DNA from: JAIBJN01 sp963748205
Lineage (GTDB): Bacteria; Actinomycetota; Thermoleophilia; Gaiellales; Gaiellaceae
Assembly (NCBI GenBank): GCA_963748205.1
Contig: CAVVIB010000023.1
Coordinates: 496,001-560,000 of the forward strand
Length of the DNA stretch: 64,000 bases
Reading direction: 5' to 3'
Below, one piece after another: positions 26,356-33,877 of this stretch (position 1 is its first letter; every line of letters begins with the position of its first letter). The notes under the pieces are model-generated. The model did not search any database, was not told the origin of the DNA, and was given only the letters and a program-made list of their open reading frames with translations. The position numbers and the translations under genes were made by a program.

Positions 26356-26380
26356 ACGGCCGCGTCCCGCGAAGCCACGT

Positions 26381-26397
26381 CCGGGGTCTGACCCCGG
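26381..26397. repeat. REP-like hairpin repeat, copy 1
   Basis: CCGGGGTCTGACCCCGG, 7-bp arms around CTG, in the intergenic region after the M20 gene. Copies occur at 26510-26526 and 63373-63387. The rest of 26356-26542 shows no gene. Confidence 0.6.
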
Positions 26398-26509
26398 GCG
26401 GGTCCCGGAGAGGACGAGCACCTCGTCAGCCGCGACGTGGGGCCAGACGCATCGAGTTGCTGATGGCTTGGCGGCTTGCGGGCTCTAGGCGTGTCTCTGG
26501 TGGACACGG

Positions 26510-26526
26510 CCGGGGTCTGACCCCGG
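26510..26526. repeat. REP-like hairpin repeat, copy 2
   Basis: Same 17-bp hairpin as copy 1. The sequence from 26490 (cgtgtc...gga...cggggtctgaccccgggcacg) also resembles 63350-63392 beyond the hairpin, so the repeated unit is about 40 bp. Confidence 0.6.
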
Positions 26527-26542
26527 GCACGTCCGGAGGGGA

Positions 26543-27455
26543 CTAGGGGCGGAGCTTGGAGGTGTTGACGACGCGGAAGTCCGAGCCCTTCACGCGGTGG
26601 AGCGTGTGGAGCTGGTCGTTGTTCCAGCGCGGGTCGGGGGCGCCCGAGATGAACCAGCTCGAGCCGTTGTCGGCGACGATCATCCCGTAGCGCTTCAGCG
26701 CCCGCAGGATCACGCGCGCCTGGTACGGGTAGCCGGCGACCGGGAAGTTCGCGCGCAGCCGCAGGCGCAGGCCCATGGGCGGGAGGCTCGGGCTCGTGTA
26801 GCTGCTCGCGAAGTGCCGCGCCGGGTAGATGAAGGCCCGCCGCGAGCGCTTGACCGTGAAGCGCAGCGCGTGGTTGATGACGCCGCGCGCGACCTCGTCG
26901 AAGCGCGCGAGGCCGGGGAGGATGGGGAGCCCGGCCGCGTCTGCCGACGTCCAGCCGAGCGGGCGCATCGCGTTCGAGCGCATGTTCCAGATCGCGCCTG
27001 ACCCTGCGTCCCACGCGGGGTGGAGGTCGAAGAGCTCGTAGAGCGTGCACGAGTCGCGGTCGACGATGACCGCGTGCCGGTCGCCGTCGGCGTTCGGCCC
27101 GCCTTCGATGGCCACGTCCGGCGGGATGGGGTACGGCCCGGGATCGCTCTCGTCGTCGTAGTGGAAGTCCACGGCCGTCCGCGCCTGCGAGGAGCCGACG
27201 ACGGTGATGGGGATCCCGATCGGCCCGCCGTCCCAGAGGCCCGAGCCGAAGTCCGCGTGCACGTACTGCGTGGCGCCGATCGAGTTGACGAGCGTGCGCG
27301 AGTCCTTGCGCACCGGGAGCTTGTCGACCGGCTTGTTCCACACGCTCGAGGCCGGGAAGATGGGACAGTTGGGCGCCCCGGGAAGCGGGGACGCCGAGCG
27401 CTGTCGGGGCGGCGAAGAGGGCCGCGGCGAGCGCCGTTCCGAGCGCGAGCCTCAT
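26543..27455 (-). CDS. Secreted protein of unknown function (frame break near 27390)
   Basis: ATG at 27455 gives a signal peptide (MRLALGTALAAALFAAPTAL). After a one-base shift in the cccggggcgccc run at 27380-27400, the mature protein starts NCPIFPASSVWNKPVD and continues ~285 residues: DFGSGLWDGGPIGIPITVVG, HAVIVDRDSCTLYELFDLHP, WGFTSAD-like and DNGSSWFISGAPD segments. Similar secreted proteins occur in Thermoleophilia (from memory, no search). The repeated Trp/aromatic motifs suggest a carbohydrate-active or surface role. No catalytic motif recognised. REP-like repeats lie downstream. Confidence 0.75.
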
Positions 27456-27486
27456 GGGCTCGTTGTGGCCTCCCGGCGCGTAGGCG

Positions 27487-27987
27487 TCAATCCCCGGGCT
27501 GGAGGATTCCGGCCATCCGCATCCAGCGGTCGATCTCGCAGCCGTTCTGGCGGCTGAAGTGCGCCTCGACCTGCTCGCCGTTCAGCGTCCCGACGATCTC
27601 GGCCTCCTCCGGCCCGCCGTAGATCTGCGTGCAGACGCTGTCGGGCGGAAGCGGGTCGAGCGCCGACGGGTCGGCCAGGAGCGCCGTGCACGCCTCCTCC
27701 GCGTTCGGATGCGTCCCGCCGGGCGGGTCGCAGGTCAGCGTCATCTCCTCCGAGGCGCCGTCGCGTCCCTGGAGCCAGACGGTGATCGTCAGGTCGGTGC
27801 CCGTCGGTGCCGGCGCCTCGCCGGCGCCCGTGTCGCCGCCGGCGCCGGCGTCGTCGTCCGACTCCGAGCCGCACCCGACCGCGAGGAGCGCTACGAGTGC
27901 GACGAGGAGGACGAAGCCAGCTCGTCGGTGCGCCGCGCCATCTCGGCGTCGGTGTCCGTGATCGCGCGTTTGACGTGCGTCCACCAC
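27487..27987 (-). CDS. SSI-family protease-inhibitor-like lipoprotein
   Basis: The mature domain matches the Streptomyces subtilisin inhibitor fold: EMTLTCDPPGGTHPNAEEAC, two disulfide pairs (TCDP...EEAC, SVCTQIYGG...NGCEIDRW), and a VGTLNGEQVEAHFSRQNGC C-terminal strand. A lipobox (LLAVGC) follows a hydrophobic segment, so the inhibitor is anchored outside the membrane. Start unsure: GTG 27987 or 27984, giving a long n-region. The 5' end overlaps the pterin dehydratase gene by about 95 nt. A divergent relative is at 38135-38509. Target protease unknown. Confidence 0.78.
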   Translation of the reverse strand: MVDARQTRDHGHRRRDGAAHRRAGFVLLVALVALLAVGCGSESDDDAGAGGDTGAGEAPAPTGTDLTITVWLQGRDGASEEMTLTCDPPGGTHPNAEEACTALLADPSALDPLPPDSVCTQIYGGPEEAEIVGTLNGEQVEAHFSRQNGCEIDRWMRMAGILQPGD

Positions 27988-28157
27988 CGAACCGTAACCG
28001 CGTTCCAGCTGATCGTGATGTCCGGATGGTGATTCGCCGCCTCGGATGCCTCGGCCAGCCGGTTCACGAAGACCATGGCCTCGGCGAAGTCCTTGAAGCG
28101 AAAGCCGCGCTGCAGCGCGCCGCGCACCTCGTTCCAGCCCTCCGGGAAATCGGTCAT
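27891..28157 (-). CDS. phhB: Pterin-4a-carbinolamine dehydratase
   Basis: An 88-residue single-domain protein with the family core ANHHPDITISWNAVTVRWWT followed by a Thr-His pair; the HH and WTH residues are the expected catalytic set. Recycles 4a-hydroxytetrahydrobiopterin in aromatic hydroxylation, or moonlights in folate/molybdopterin chemistry. Start ATG overlaps the preceding lipoprotein stop (ATGA). Its Ser-rich end lies inside the signal-peptide region of the SSI gene. Confidence 0.9.
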   Translation of the reverse strand: MTDFPEGWNEVRGALQRGFRFKDFAEAMVFVNRLAEASEAANHHPDITISWNAVTVRWWTHVKRAITDTDAEMARRTDELASSSSSHS

Positions 28158-28519
28158 TCGACGGCATTCTCGTCCACCGTGAGCGTTCCGTCCGCGAGAA
28201 CCCCCTCGACCGTGATGGGCAGGTCGCTCCACGTCACGTCGCCCTCGGTCGTGAGCCCGTCGAGCGTGTCGAGGTCGAGGCCGACGACCGAGATCGAGCC
28301 GCCGCCGCACTGGGGCGGGAAGGACTCTGCCAGCGCGGCGCAGAGCTTCACGTCGTCGCCGTTCGCCAGCAGGCTGCCCGTGACCGCGGCCGGTCCCTCG
28401 TGGTCGGCGGCCTCCTCGACCAGGATCTCGACGGGGCTGCCGCCGGCCTCGTCCTCACCGCCGCAGCCGACGAGGGCCACGGAGGCCAGGAGAGCGGCGA
28501 AGAGAGAGATCGTCCTCAT
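28154..28519 (-). CDS. Small lipoprotein, unknown function
   Basis: 121 residues with a clear lipobox (LLASVALVGC) and a ~100-residue mature beta-rich domain with one Cys pair (KLCAALAESFPPQCGGG) and repeated short strands (ITVEGVLADGTLTVDENAVE). Strong lipoprotein call, no known family recognised. Coupled to the dehydratase gene by an ATGA overlap; a short GC hairpin (28530-28544) separates it from the JAMM gene upstream. Confidence 0.75.
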   Translation of the reverse strand: MRTISLFAALLASVALVGCGGEDEAGGSPVEILVEEAADHEGPAAVTGSLLANGDDVKLCAALAESFPPQCGGGSISVVGLDLDTLDGLTTEGDVTWSDLPITVEGVLADGTLTVDENAVE

Positions 28520-28529
28520 GCCCTTCAGA

Positions 28530-28544
28530 CCGGCGGCGCGCCGG
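28530..28544 (-). terminator. Weak hairpin between JAMM and lipoprotein genes
   Basis: CCGGCG and CGCCGG form a 6-bp stem with a 3-nt loop in the 40-bp gap after the JAMM stop. No U tract, so function is uncertain. Confidence 0.3.
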
Positions 28545-28559
28545 AAAGGTTCCCTGAGC

Positions 28560-28931
28560 CTACGAGAGCGACAGGCTGTCGACCGAGCCGTCGCGGATCG
28601 TCCACGCCGCCAGCTCGCCGGTGCGGAGCGAGAGGATCACGTACGCGCGACCCTCCCAGAGCCCGATGTTCTCCACGTCCGTCCGCGAGGGCCGGGGCGG
28701 CGACGAGGGATGCGAGTGGAAGACGGCGAGCTCGTAGCCCTCGTCCTCCAGGAACCACGTCTCGGGATCGACCTCGAGCTCGAACCGGTAGGGACTGGCC
28801 GCGCGGTTCCGCCCGGGGACGAGGCGCTCCGCGACGCCGTCGCGCAGCACGAGGAGCCCGCAGGCCTCGTTCGGGAGCTCCGCCTCGGCGTGCTCGACGA
28901 GCGCCGAGCGCACCTCGGCGGGGATCACCAC
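28560..28931 (-). CDS. mec: JAMM/MPN metalloprotease, Mec-type (releases product from CysO)
   Basis: A 123-residue zinc isopeptidase with a complete JAMM motif: Glu in LPNEACGLLVL, then HSHPSSPPRPSRTD (H-x-H-P-x6-S-x2-D). In mycobacteria Mec cleaves cysteine from the C-terminus of the sulfur carrier CysO. Its start (GTG 28931 or 28928) overlaps the stop of the CysO-CysM fusion gene, exactly the expected partner. In this genome it may also have to cut the fusion after Gly90 to free the carrier tail, as JAMM proteins trim carrier extensions in some siderophore systems. Confidence 0.88.
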   Translation of the reverse strand: MVIPAEVRSALVEHAEAELPNEACGLLVLRDGVAERLVPGRNRAASPYRFELEVDPETWFLEDEGYELAVFHSHPSSPPRPSRTDVENIGLWEGRAYVILSLRTGELAAWTIRDGSVDSLSLS

Positions 28932-30136
28932 CAGATGCTGTCCTCCATCGACTCGCCGACCTCGTCCTTGGGGCGGGCCCAGAAGTCGGCGGAGAGGTAC
29001 TTCCAGCCGCCGTCGGCGAGCACCGCGACGACGATTCCCTCCTCGATCTCCTCCGCGATCTTGCGCGCGACGTGGAGCACTGCGCCCGAGGAGACGCCGG
29101 CGAAGATCGCCTCGCGCTCCAGCAGGAGGCGCAGGCCCACGACCGACTCCTCGTTGGTGACGAGCACCTTCCGGTCGAGCTTGGCGAGGTCGAGGATCGG
29201 CGGCACGTAGCCGTCCGCCAGCGAGCGGAGCCCGTAGACGAGGTCGCCCTGGAGCGGCTCGGCTGCGGCGACGATCAGGTCAGGGTTGGCCTCGCGGAGC
29301 CGGTCCCCGACGCCCATGAGGGTGCCGCCGGTTCCGAGGCCGGCGACGAGGGCGTCGACATGCGGGAGGGCGTCTGCGATCTCGGCGCCCGTTCCCTCGT
29401 AGTGGGCGCGGGGATTGGCCTCGTTGGCGTACTGGAAGGGCATGAAGTACCGCGGGTCGCGCTCCGCGAGGCGGAGTGCGTGCCGCACGGCGCCGTTCGA
29501 GCCTTCCGAGGCCGGGGAGAAGACGAGCTTCGCGCCGTAGAGCTCGAGGAGCTTGACGCGCTCCGGCGTGGCGTTCTCGGGGAGGACGCAGGTGAGCGGG
29601 TAGCCCTTGAGCTTGGCGACCATGGCGAGCGAGATCCCCGTGTTCCCGCTCGTCGGCTCGAGCAGCTCGCGGCCGGGCTCGAGCTCGCCGGAGGCCTCGG
29701 CGCTCTCGATCATCGCCTTCGCGACCCGGTCCTTGATGGAGCCGGTCGGGTTCTGGCCCTCGAGCTTCGCGTAGAGGCGGACGCCCGGATGGGGCGCGAG
29801 GCGCGGCAGCTCGACGAGCGGCGTGTCGCCGATCGTCTCGAGCAGCGACGGCGTCAGCGTGCGCTCGCCGCCGGCCATGGCGGGCAGAAGGATCACGGTC
29901 GAGCCCTCGCGCACCGGGGTGTCGAGCCCCTGGAGCGTGCGCACGTCCTCGCTGTCGAGGTAGACGTTGACGAACGGAGCGATGCCGTCGCCGTCCTCGA
30001 GCACCTGGTTGCCGAGCCCGGGGAAGCGGTCGGCGAGGTCGCCCAGCACCTCGCGGAGCGTCCCGCCCGAGGCCTCGACCTCGCGGGCGCCGCCGACCTC
30101 GTTCCGCAGCGTCGGCGGGATGCGGACGCGGATCAC
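28925..30136 (-). CDS. cysM: CysO-CysM fusion: sulfur-carrier (ubiquitin-like) domain + cysteine synthase
   Basis: One 403-residue frame. Residues 1-90 are a MoaD/CysO beta-grasp domain ending STVILLPAMAGG, the diglycine that is thiocarboxylated in CysO. Residues ~91-403 are a PLP cysteine synthase: SLLETIGDTPLVELPRLAPH, NPTGSIKDR with PLP Lys136, EPTSGNTGISLA, AGLGTGGTLMG and a C-terminal end SIWW, matching mycobacterial CysM, which uses O-phosphoserine and CysO-thiocarboxylate. No stop separates them and both sides have strong third-position GC; an internal ATG at 29878 lacks a Shine-Dalgarno. GTG start overlaps the upstream E1 gene stop. Confidence 0.88.
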   Translation of the reverse strand: MIRVRIPPTLRNEVGGAREVEASGGTLREVLGDLADRFPGLGNQVLEDGDGIAPFVNVYLDSEDVRTLQGLDTPVREGSTVILLPAMAGGERTLTPSLLETIGDTPLVELPRLAPHPGVRLYAKLEGQNPTGSIKDRVAKAMIESAEASGELEPGRELLEPTSGNTGISLAMVAKLKGYPLTCVLPENATPERVKLLELYGAKLVFSPASEGSNGAVRHALRLAERDPRYFMPFQYANEANPRAHYEGTGAEIADALPHVDALVAGLGTGGTLMGVGDRLREANPDLIVAAAEPLQGDLVYGLRSLADGYVPPILDLAKLDRKVLVTNEESVVGLRLLLEREAIFAGVSSGAVLHVARKIAEEIEEGIVVAVLADGGWKYLSADFWARPKDEVGESMEDSIWW

Positions 30137-31311
30137 GGAGCCACCTGGGCCCGCGGGCCGGCGCAGAACTCCACGTAGTCGATGTAGTCGGTGATGGTCG
30201 GGTTGTCGCCGCAGACCGGGCAGTCCGGGTCGCGGCGCAGCGTGATCTCGGTGAACTGCGTCTCGAGCGCGTCGAAGAGGAGCAGGCGGCCGACGAGCGG
30301 CTCGCCGATGCCGAGCGCCAGCTTGAGCGCCTCGTTCGCCTGGAGCGAGCCGACGATGCCGGGCAGGACGCCGAGCACGCCGCCCTCGGCGCAGCTCGGA
30401 GCGAGCTCGGGCGGAGGCGGCTGCGGGAAGAGGCAGCGGTAGCACGGCCCCTCCTTGGGCTTGAACACGGTCGTCTGGCCCTCGAAGCGGAAGATCGAGC
30501 CGTGCACGACGGGAATCCCGTGCCAGACGGACGCGTCGTTCAGGAGGTAGCGCGTGGGGAAGTTGTCCGCGCCGTCGACGATCACGTCCCAGCCCTCGCC
30601 GAGGATGCGATCGACGTTCTCCGAGGTCAGCCGCTCCTTGAAGACCTTCACGGTCACGTCGGGGTTGAGCGCCTCGATCGTGCGCTTCGCCGACTCCGCC
30701 TTGGACTCGCCGAGGCGGTCGGTGGAGTGGACGATCTGGCGCTGCAGGTTCGTCTCGTCGACGGCGTCGTCGTCGACGATCCCGAGCGTGCCGACGCCGG
30801 CCGCCGCCAGGTACAGCGAGGCGGGCGAGCCCAGGCCGCCGGCGCCGATGAGCAGAATCCGCGCGTCGAGGAGGCGAAGCTGGCCCTCCTCGCCGACCTC
30901 CGGGATGAGGAGGTGGCGGGAGTAGCGGCGGCGCTTCGCCTCGTCGAGCGCGCGCGGGACCTCGAACGGGAAGCCGTTTCGCTTCCAGTCGCCGAAGCCC
31001 CCCTGGAGCGATGCGACGTTCTCGTAGCCGAGCTCTTCGAGCGCCTTGGCGGCGAAAGCGGAGCGGCTGCCGGACGCGCAGTAGAGGATCACGGTCGCGT
31101 CGCGGTCGGGCACCGCCTGCTCGATGCGGGACTCGAGGTTGCCGCGGGGAACGTGGATCGCCCCCGGGATGTAGCCCTCGTCCCACTCGCTGCGCTCACG
31201 CACGTCGACGAGGACGGGCGAGTCGGTTTCCCGAAGCTCGGCCGCCCGTGGGGCGTCGATCTCCTCGATCTCCGCCTTGACCTGCTGGAGCAGCTCGCGA
31301 TAGCTCGGCAT
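30133..31311 (-). CDS. moeZ: Rhodanese-ThiF/MoeB fusion: E1-like sulfur-carrier activator
   Basis: Activates the CysO carrier: adenylates its C-terminus, then transfers sulfur. Residues ~15-105 are a rhodanese (VLVDVRERSEWDEGYIPGAI; active Cys in LYCASGSRSAFA). Residues ~135-390 are ThiF/MoeB-like: ILLIGAGGLGSPASLYLAAA, VDETNLQRQ, VDGADNFPTRYLLNDA, and zinc Cys pairs CYRC and CPVC. In mycobacterial MoeZ the ThiF part comes first; here the order is reversed. Start set at ATG 31311, just after a -10 TATACT. First gene of the cysteine-pathway operon. Confidence 0.88.
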   Translation of the reverse strand: MPSYRELLQQVKAEIEEIDAPRAAELRETDSPVLVDVRERSEWDEGYIPGAIHVPRGNLESRIEQAVPDRDATVILYCASGSRSAFAAKALEELGYENVASLQGGFGDWKRNGFPFEVPRALDEAKRRRYSRHLLIPEVGEEGQLRLLDARILLIGAGGLGSPASLYLAAAGVGTLGIVDDDAVDETNLQRQIVHSTDRLGESKAESAKRTIEALNPDVTVKVFKERLTSENVDRILGEGWDVIVDGADNFPTRYLLNDASVWHGIPVVHGSIFRFEGQTTVFKPKEGPCYRCLFPQPPPPELAPSCAEGGVLGVLPGIVGSLQANEALKLALGIGEPLVGRLLLFDALETQFTEITLRRDPDCPVCGDNPTITDYIDYVEFCAGPRAQVAP

Positions 31312-31322
31312 TTGCTTCACGA

Positions 31323-31328
31323 AGTATA
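31323..31328 (-). promoter_or_regulatory. -10 hexamer for the cysteine-pathway operon
   Basis: TATACT ends 11 nt before the ATG at 31311 on the minus strand; CTTGAG about 16 bp upstream is a possible -35. The predicted transcript has only a few untranslated bases. It lies within 15 bp of the divergent TPR gene start. Confidence 0.5.
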
Positions 31329-31337
31329 GCGACCTCG

Positions 31338-32369
31338 ATGCGGCCTCAAGCAAACGTCATGCGGCACCATTCGCCCGTGTCTTCCCGCGCTCGCGCACGT
31401 GTTCTCGTGGGGGTCGTCGCGGCCGCTGCGGCCGCCGCCGTCGTCGGCGTGACCGTCCTCCAGGCGGGCGAAGAGGCGAGCCCCGAGCCGGCCGTGAGCG
31501 AGACCGAGCGTCGCCCGCCGCCTCTCGACCTGGGGCTTCTCGTCCGCGACGACCCGGAGGCCCGGGCGCTCCGCGAGGCCGAGACGCAGCTCGAGGAGGG
31601 CGAGCGCGACCAGGCCCGCGCGAGCTTCGAGGAGCTGCTCGCTGCCAACCCCGACTCGGTCGAGGCCGCAATCGGGGCCGCGATCGCAGCCTGGCCGGAC
31701 GGGACGGTCGAGAGGCTGGAGGCCCTCGTGGCCGAGCAGCCCGAAAGCTCCGTCGCCCGCCTCCACCTCGGCCTCGCGCTCCTGGCGAGCGGGGACACCG
31801 AGGGTGCGCGGCGCGAATGGCGCGAGGCCGAGCGGCGCGAGCCGGACTCGCCGGCCGCCGTGCGCGCCGACGACATCCTCCACCCGCAGTTCGCGCCCGG
31901 CCGCCCGCCCTTCGTCGCGCCGATCGAGCCGCCGCCGGGGCTCGAGAGCCTGACGCCCGAGGAGCAGCTCGCCGAGCTGGAGCGCCGCGCGGCCGCCGGC
32001 GGCGTGGAGGAGAAGCTCGCCTACGGCATCGCGCTCCAGCGGGTCGGCCGGCCGCTCTCGGCGAGGGAGACGTTCGAGGCGGCGGCCGCAGCCGACCCGG
32101 ACGACCTCCCCGCGCGCGTGGCCGCAGCGCTCGGGCGCTTCGACAAGGACGACCCCTCCCAGACCTTCTCGCGGCTCGGCCCGCTCGCCTCGCGCGACGA
32201 GGGCGGCGTCGTCCGCTACCACCTCGGGCTCGCGCTATCCTGGATCGGCCAGGTGGACGAGGCCGAGCGTCAACTCGGCCTGGCTGTCGACGAGGATCCG
32301 GATGGTTTCTACGGACGGGAAGCACAGCGGCTCCTCGACCGTCTAGAGAGCGTCGGCACCGAGCCATGA
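31338..32369 (+). CDS. Membrane-anchored TPR protein
   Basis: About 343 residues. A basic N-terminus leads to one hydrophobic helix (ARVLVGVVAAAAAAAVVGVT), then Pro/Glu-rich spacer and helical tetratricopeptide-like repeats (ALREAETQLEEGERDQARAS, RLHLGLALLASGDTEGARRE, ALSWIGQVDEAERQLGLAVD). Likely an extracytoplasmic scaffold. The start is uncertain: ATG 31338, ATG 31359 or GTG 31377; base composition of the first 13 codons is not coding-like, which favours the later sites. Divergent from the cysteine operon. Confidence 0.75.
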   Translation: MRPQANVMRHHSPVSSRARARVLVGVVAAAAAAAVVGVTVLQAGEEASPEPAVSETERRPPPLDLGLLVRDDPEARALREAETQLEEGERDQARASFEELLAANPDSVEAAIGAAIAAWPDGTVERLEALVAEQPESSVARLHLGLALLASGDTEGARREWREAERREPDSPAAVRADDILHPQFAPGRPPFVAPIEPPPGLESLTPEEQLAELERRAAAGGVEEKLAYGIALQRVGRPLSARETFEAAAAADPDDLPARVAAALGRFDKDDPSQTFSRLGPLASRDEGGVVRYHLGLALSWIGQVDEAERQLGLAVDEDPDGFYGREAQRLLDRLESVGTEP

Positions 32370-32491
32370 GCCCTCCCCCAAACGGGGTAGGTCCCACCGA
32401 GACGAAGATGGGACCTCCGGCCCATGGCGAACGTCCGGCAGGCGTGCAAGAGTCGCGGCGCGGATGCGGCAGATTCGGCGCAGAGGAGCCG

Positions 32492-32519
32492 TTGACAAGT
32501 TGCGAGACCCGGCTACGTT
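32492..32519 (+). promoter_or_regulatory. Sigma-70-type promoter of the principal sigma factor gene
   Basis: TTGACA (32492-32497), a 16-bp spacer and TACGTT (32514-32519) form the best full promoter in the window; transcription would start near 32526, ~17 nt before the GTG at 32543. The rest of 32370-32491 shows no gene. Confidence 0.7.
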
Positions 32520-32542
32520 GGGAGTAGGGGGTTAGGGGCATC

Positions 32543-33607
32543 GTGGAGAGGAAGGGGAGCGAGGCGGTCGTGTTGCTCGACCACGAAGACGCCAAGGCGC
32601 TCGTGCGCCAGGGCCAGGAGGCGGGCTTTCTCACGCACGAGGAGATCGCGCTGGCGCTCGGGGACGACCTCGAGCCGCTCCAGCTCGACGAGTTCTACAC
32701 GGCCCTCGAGGAGATGCACATCGAGGTCGTGGACGAGCCCGAGGAGGAGCCCAGCCTGAATCTCCAGCCCGAGGCGCGCGAGGTCTCGACCGACGCGCTC
32801 CAGCTCTTCCTCAAGGACATCGGCAAGGTGCCGCTCCTGACGGCGGCCCAGGAGGTCGAGCTCGCGAAGCGCATCGAGCGCGGCGACCACTCCGCCAAGC
32901 AGAAGATGGTCGAGTCGAACCTCCGGCTGGTCGTCTCGATCGCCAAGAACTACCGCAACCAGGGCCTGCCCTTCCTCGATCTCATCCAGGAGGGGACGAT
33001 CGGGCTCGTGCGCGCGGCGGAGAAGTTCGACTACCGCAAGGGCTTCAAGTTCTCGACGTACGCCACGTGGTGGATCCGCCAGGCGGTGGCCCGGGCGCTC
33101 GCCGACAAGGCGCGCACGATCCGCATGCCGGTGCACGTCGTCGAGAAGCTGAACAAGATCGGGCGCATCGAGCGCAAGCTCCTCGGCGAGCTCGGCCGGG
33201 AGCCGAGCGTCGACGAGATCGCGAGAGAGCTCGAGCTCGACCCGACGGAGGTCGAGCACATCAAGCGCAGCGCCCAGGCGCCTATCTCGCTCGAGAAGCC
33301 CGTGGGCGACGAGGAGGAGTCCGAGTTCGGCCACTTCCTCGCGGACGAGACCGCGCCCGCGCCGGACGACGCGGCCGAGACGGCCCTCCGCAAGGAGACG
33401 CTCACAAGCATCCTCCAGACGCTCTCGCTCCGCGAGCGCCGCGTCCTCGAGATGCGCTACGGCCTGGACGGCCAGCACCCGCGCACGCTCGACGAGGTCG
33501 GGCGCACGTTCAACGTCACGCGCGAGCGCGTCCGCCAGATCGAGAACCAGTGCCTGAAGAAGCTCCAGGCGCTGGCCGAGAGCCAGAAGCTCCGCGACGT
33601 CGCCTAG
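32543..33607 (+). CDS. rpoD: RNA polymerase principal sigma factor (RpoD/SigA)
   Basis: 354 residues. Region 1.1-like N-terminus (AKALVRQGQEAGFLTHEEIA), region 1.2 (TDALQLFLKDIGKVPLLTAA), region 2 (NLRLVVSIAKNYRNQGLPFL, FDYRKGFKFSTYATWWIRQA), region 3 (IRMPVHVVEKLNKIGRIERK) and region 4 (LSLRERRVLEMRYGLDG, FNVTRERVRQIENQCLKKL). All core motifs of group-1 sigma are present, so it directs housekeeping transcription. GTG start with its own near-consensus promoter. It is shorter than many SigA proteins because of a brief region 1.1 and no long acidic insertion. Confidence 0.96.
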   Translation: MERKGSEAVVLLDHEDAKALVRQGQEAGFLTHEEIALALGDDLEPLQLDEFYTALEEMHIEVVDEPEEEPSLNLQPEAREVSTDALQLFLKDIGKVPLLTAAQEVELAKRIERGDHSAKQKMVESNLRLVVSIAKNYRNQGLPFLDLIQEGTIGLVRAAEKFDYRKGFKFSTYATWWIRQAVARALADKARTIRMPVHVVEKLNKIGRIERKLLGELGREPSVDEIARELELDPTEVEHIKRSAQAPISLEKPVGDEEESEFGHFLADETAPAPDDAAETALRKETLTSILQTLSLRERRVLEMRYGLDGQHPRTLDEVGRTFNVTRERVRQIENQCLKKLQALAESQKLRDVA

Positions 33608-33810
33608 TTCGCGCTGCCCCTGGGCAGCCGTCGCGCCCAGACGACCGGGCGCCAGTGTGCGACTTCCTCGACCTGCTCGACGGCGACACGCGTGCCGTCG
33701 TCGAGGTTGATCGTCTCTCCTTCGGTGGGCGGCGCCTCGAGCGTGACGGTCGGGCCCCCGGGGCGCGGACCGTCCTCGCCCTGCCAGGCGACGCGGTAGG
33801 TCTGTGCCAC
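33604..33810 (-). CDS. Small conserved-looking protein, 68 aa
   Basis: 68 residues from GTG 33810 (VAQTYRVAWQGEDGPRPGG start, PPTEGETINLDDGTRVAVEQ core, Trp/Arg-rich end). Convergent with rpoD, stops overlapping by 4 nt. Layout resembles the 61-aa protein at 20531-20716. Third codon positions are GC-rich in this frame and the opposite strand has no competitor, so I regard it as real. Function unknown. Confidence 0.6.
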   Translation of the reverse strand: MAQTYRVAWQGEDGPRPGGPTVTLEAPPTEGETINLDDGTRVAVEQVEEVAHWRPVVWARRLPRGSAN

Positions 33811-33862
33811 GGCGATCAGGGTAGCGATCGGGTTCACCGGAGGGCAGAGGTCGGCTGGACCG

Positions 33863-33868
33863 TAGACT
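33863..33868 (+). promoter_or_regulatory. -10 hexamer for the dipeptidase gene
   Basis: TAGACT ends 9 nt before the ATG at 33878; no Shine-Dalgarno. Confidence 0.4.
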
Positions 33869-33877
33869 CCCGGGTCG

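Noticed and set aside
28560..31311. Bacterial ubiquitin-like conjugation or CBASS/Bub-type defence
   Set aside because: E1-like, carrier and JAMM proteins occur together, but the carrier is fused to a cysteine synthase and matches the CysO-CysM-Mec pathway; no E2, no nucleotidyltransferase and no effector are seen.
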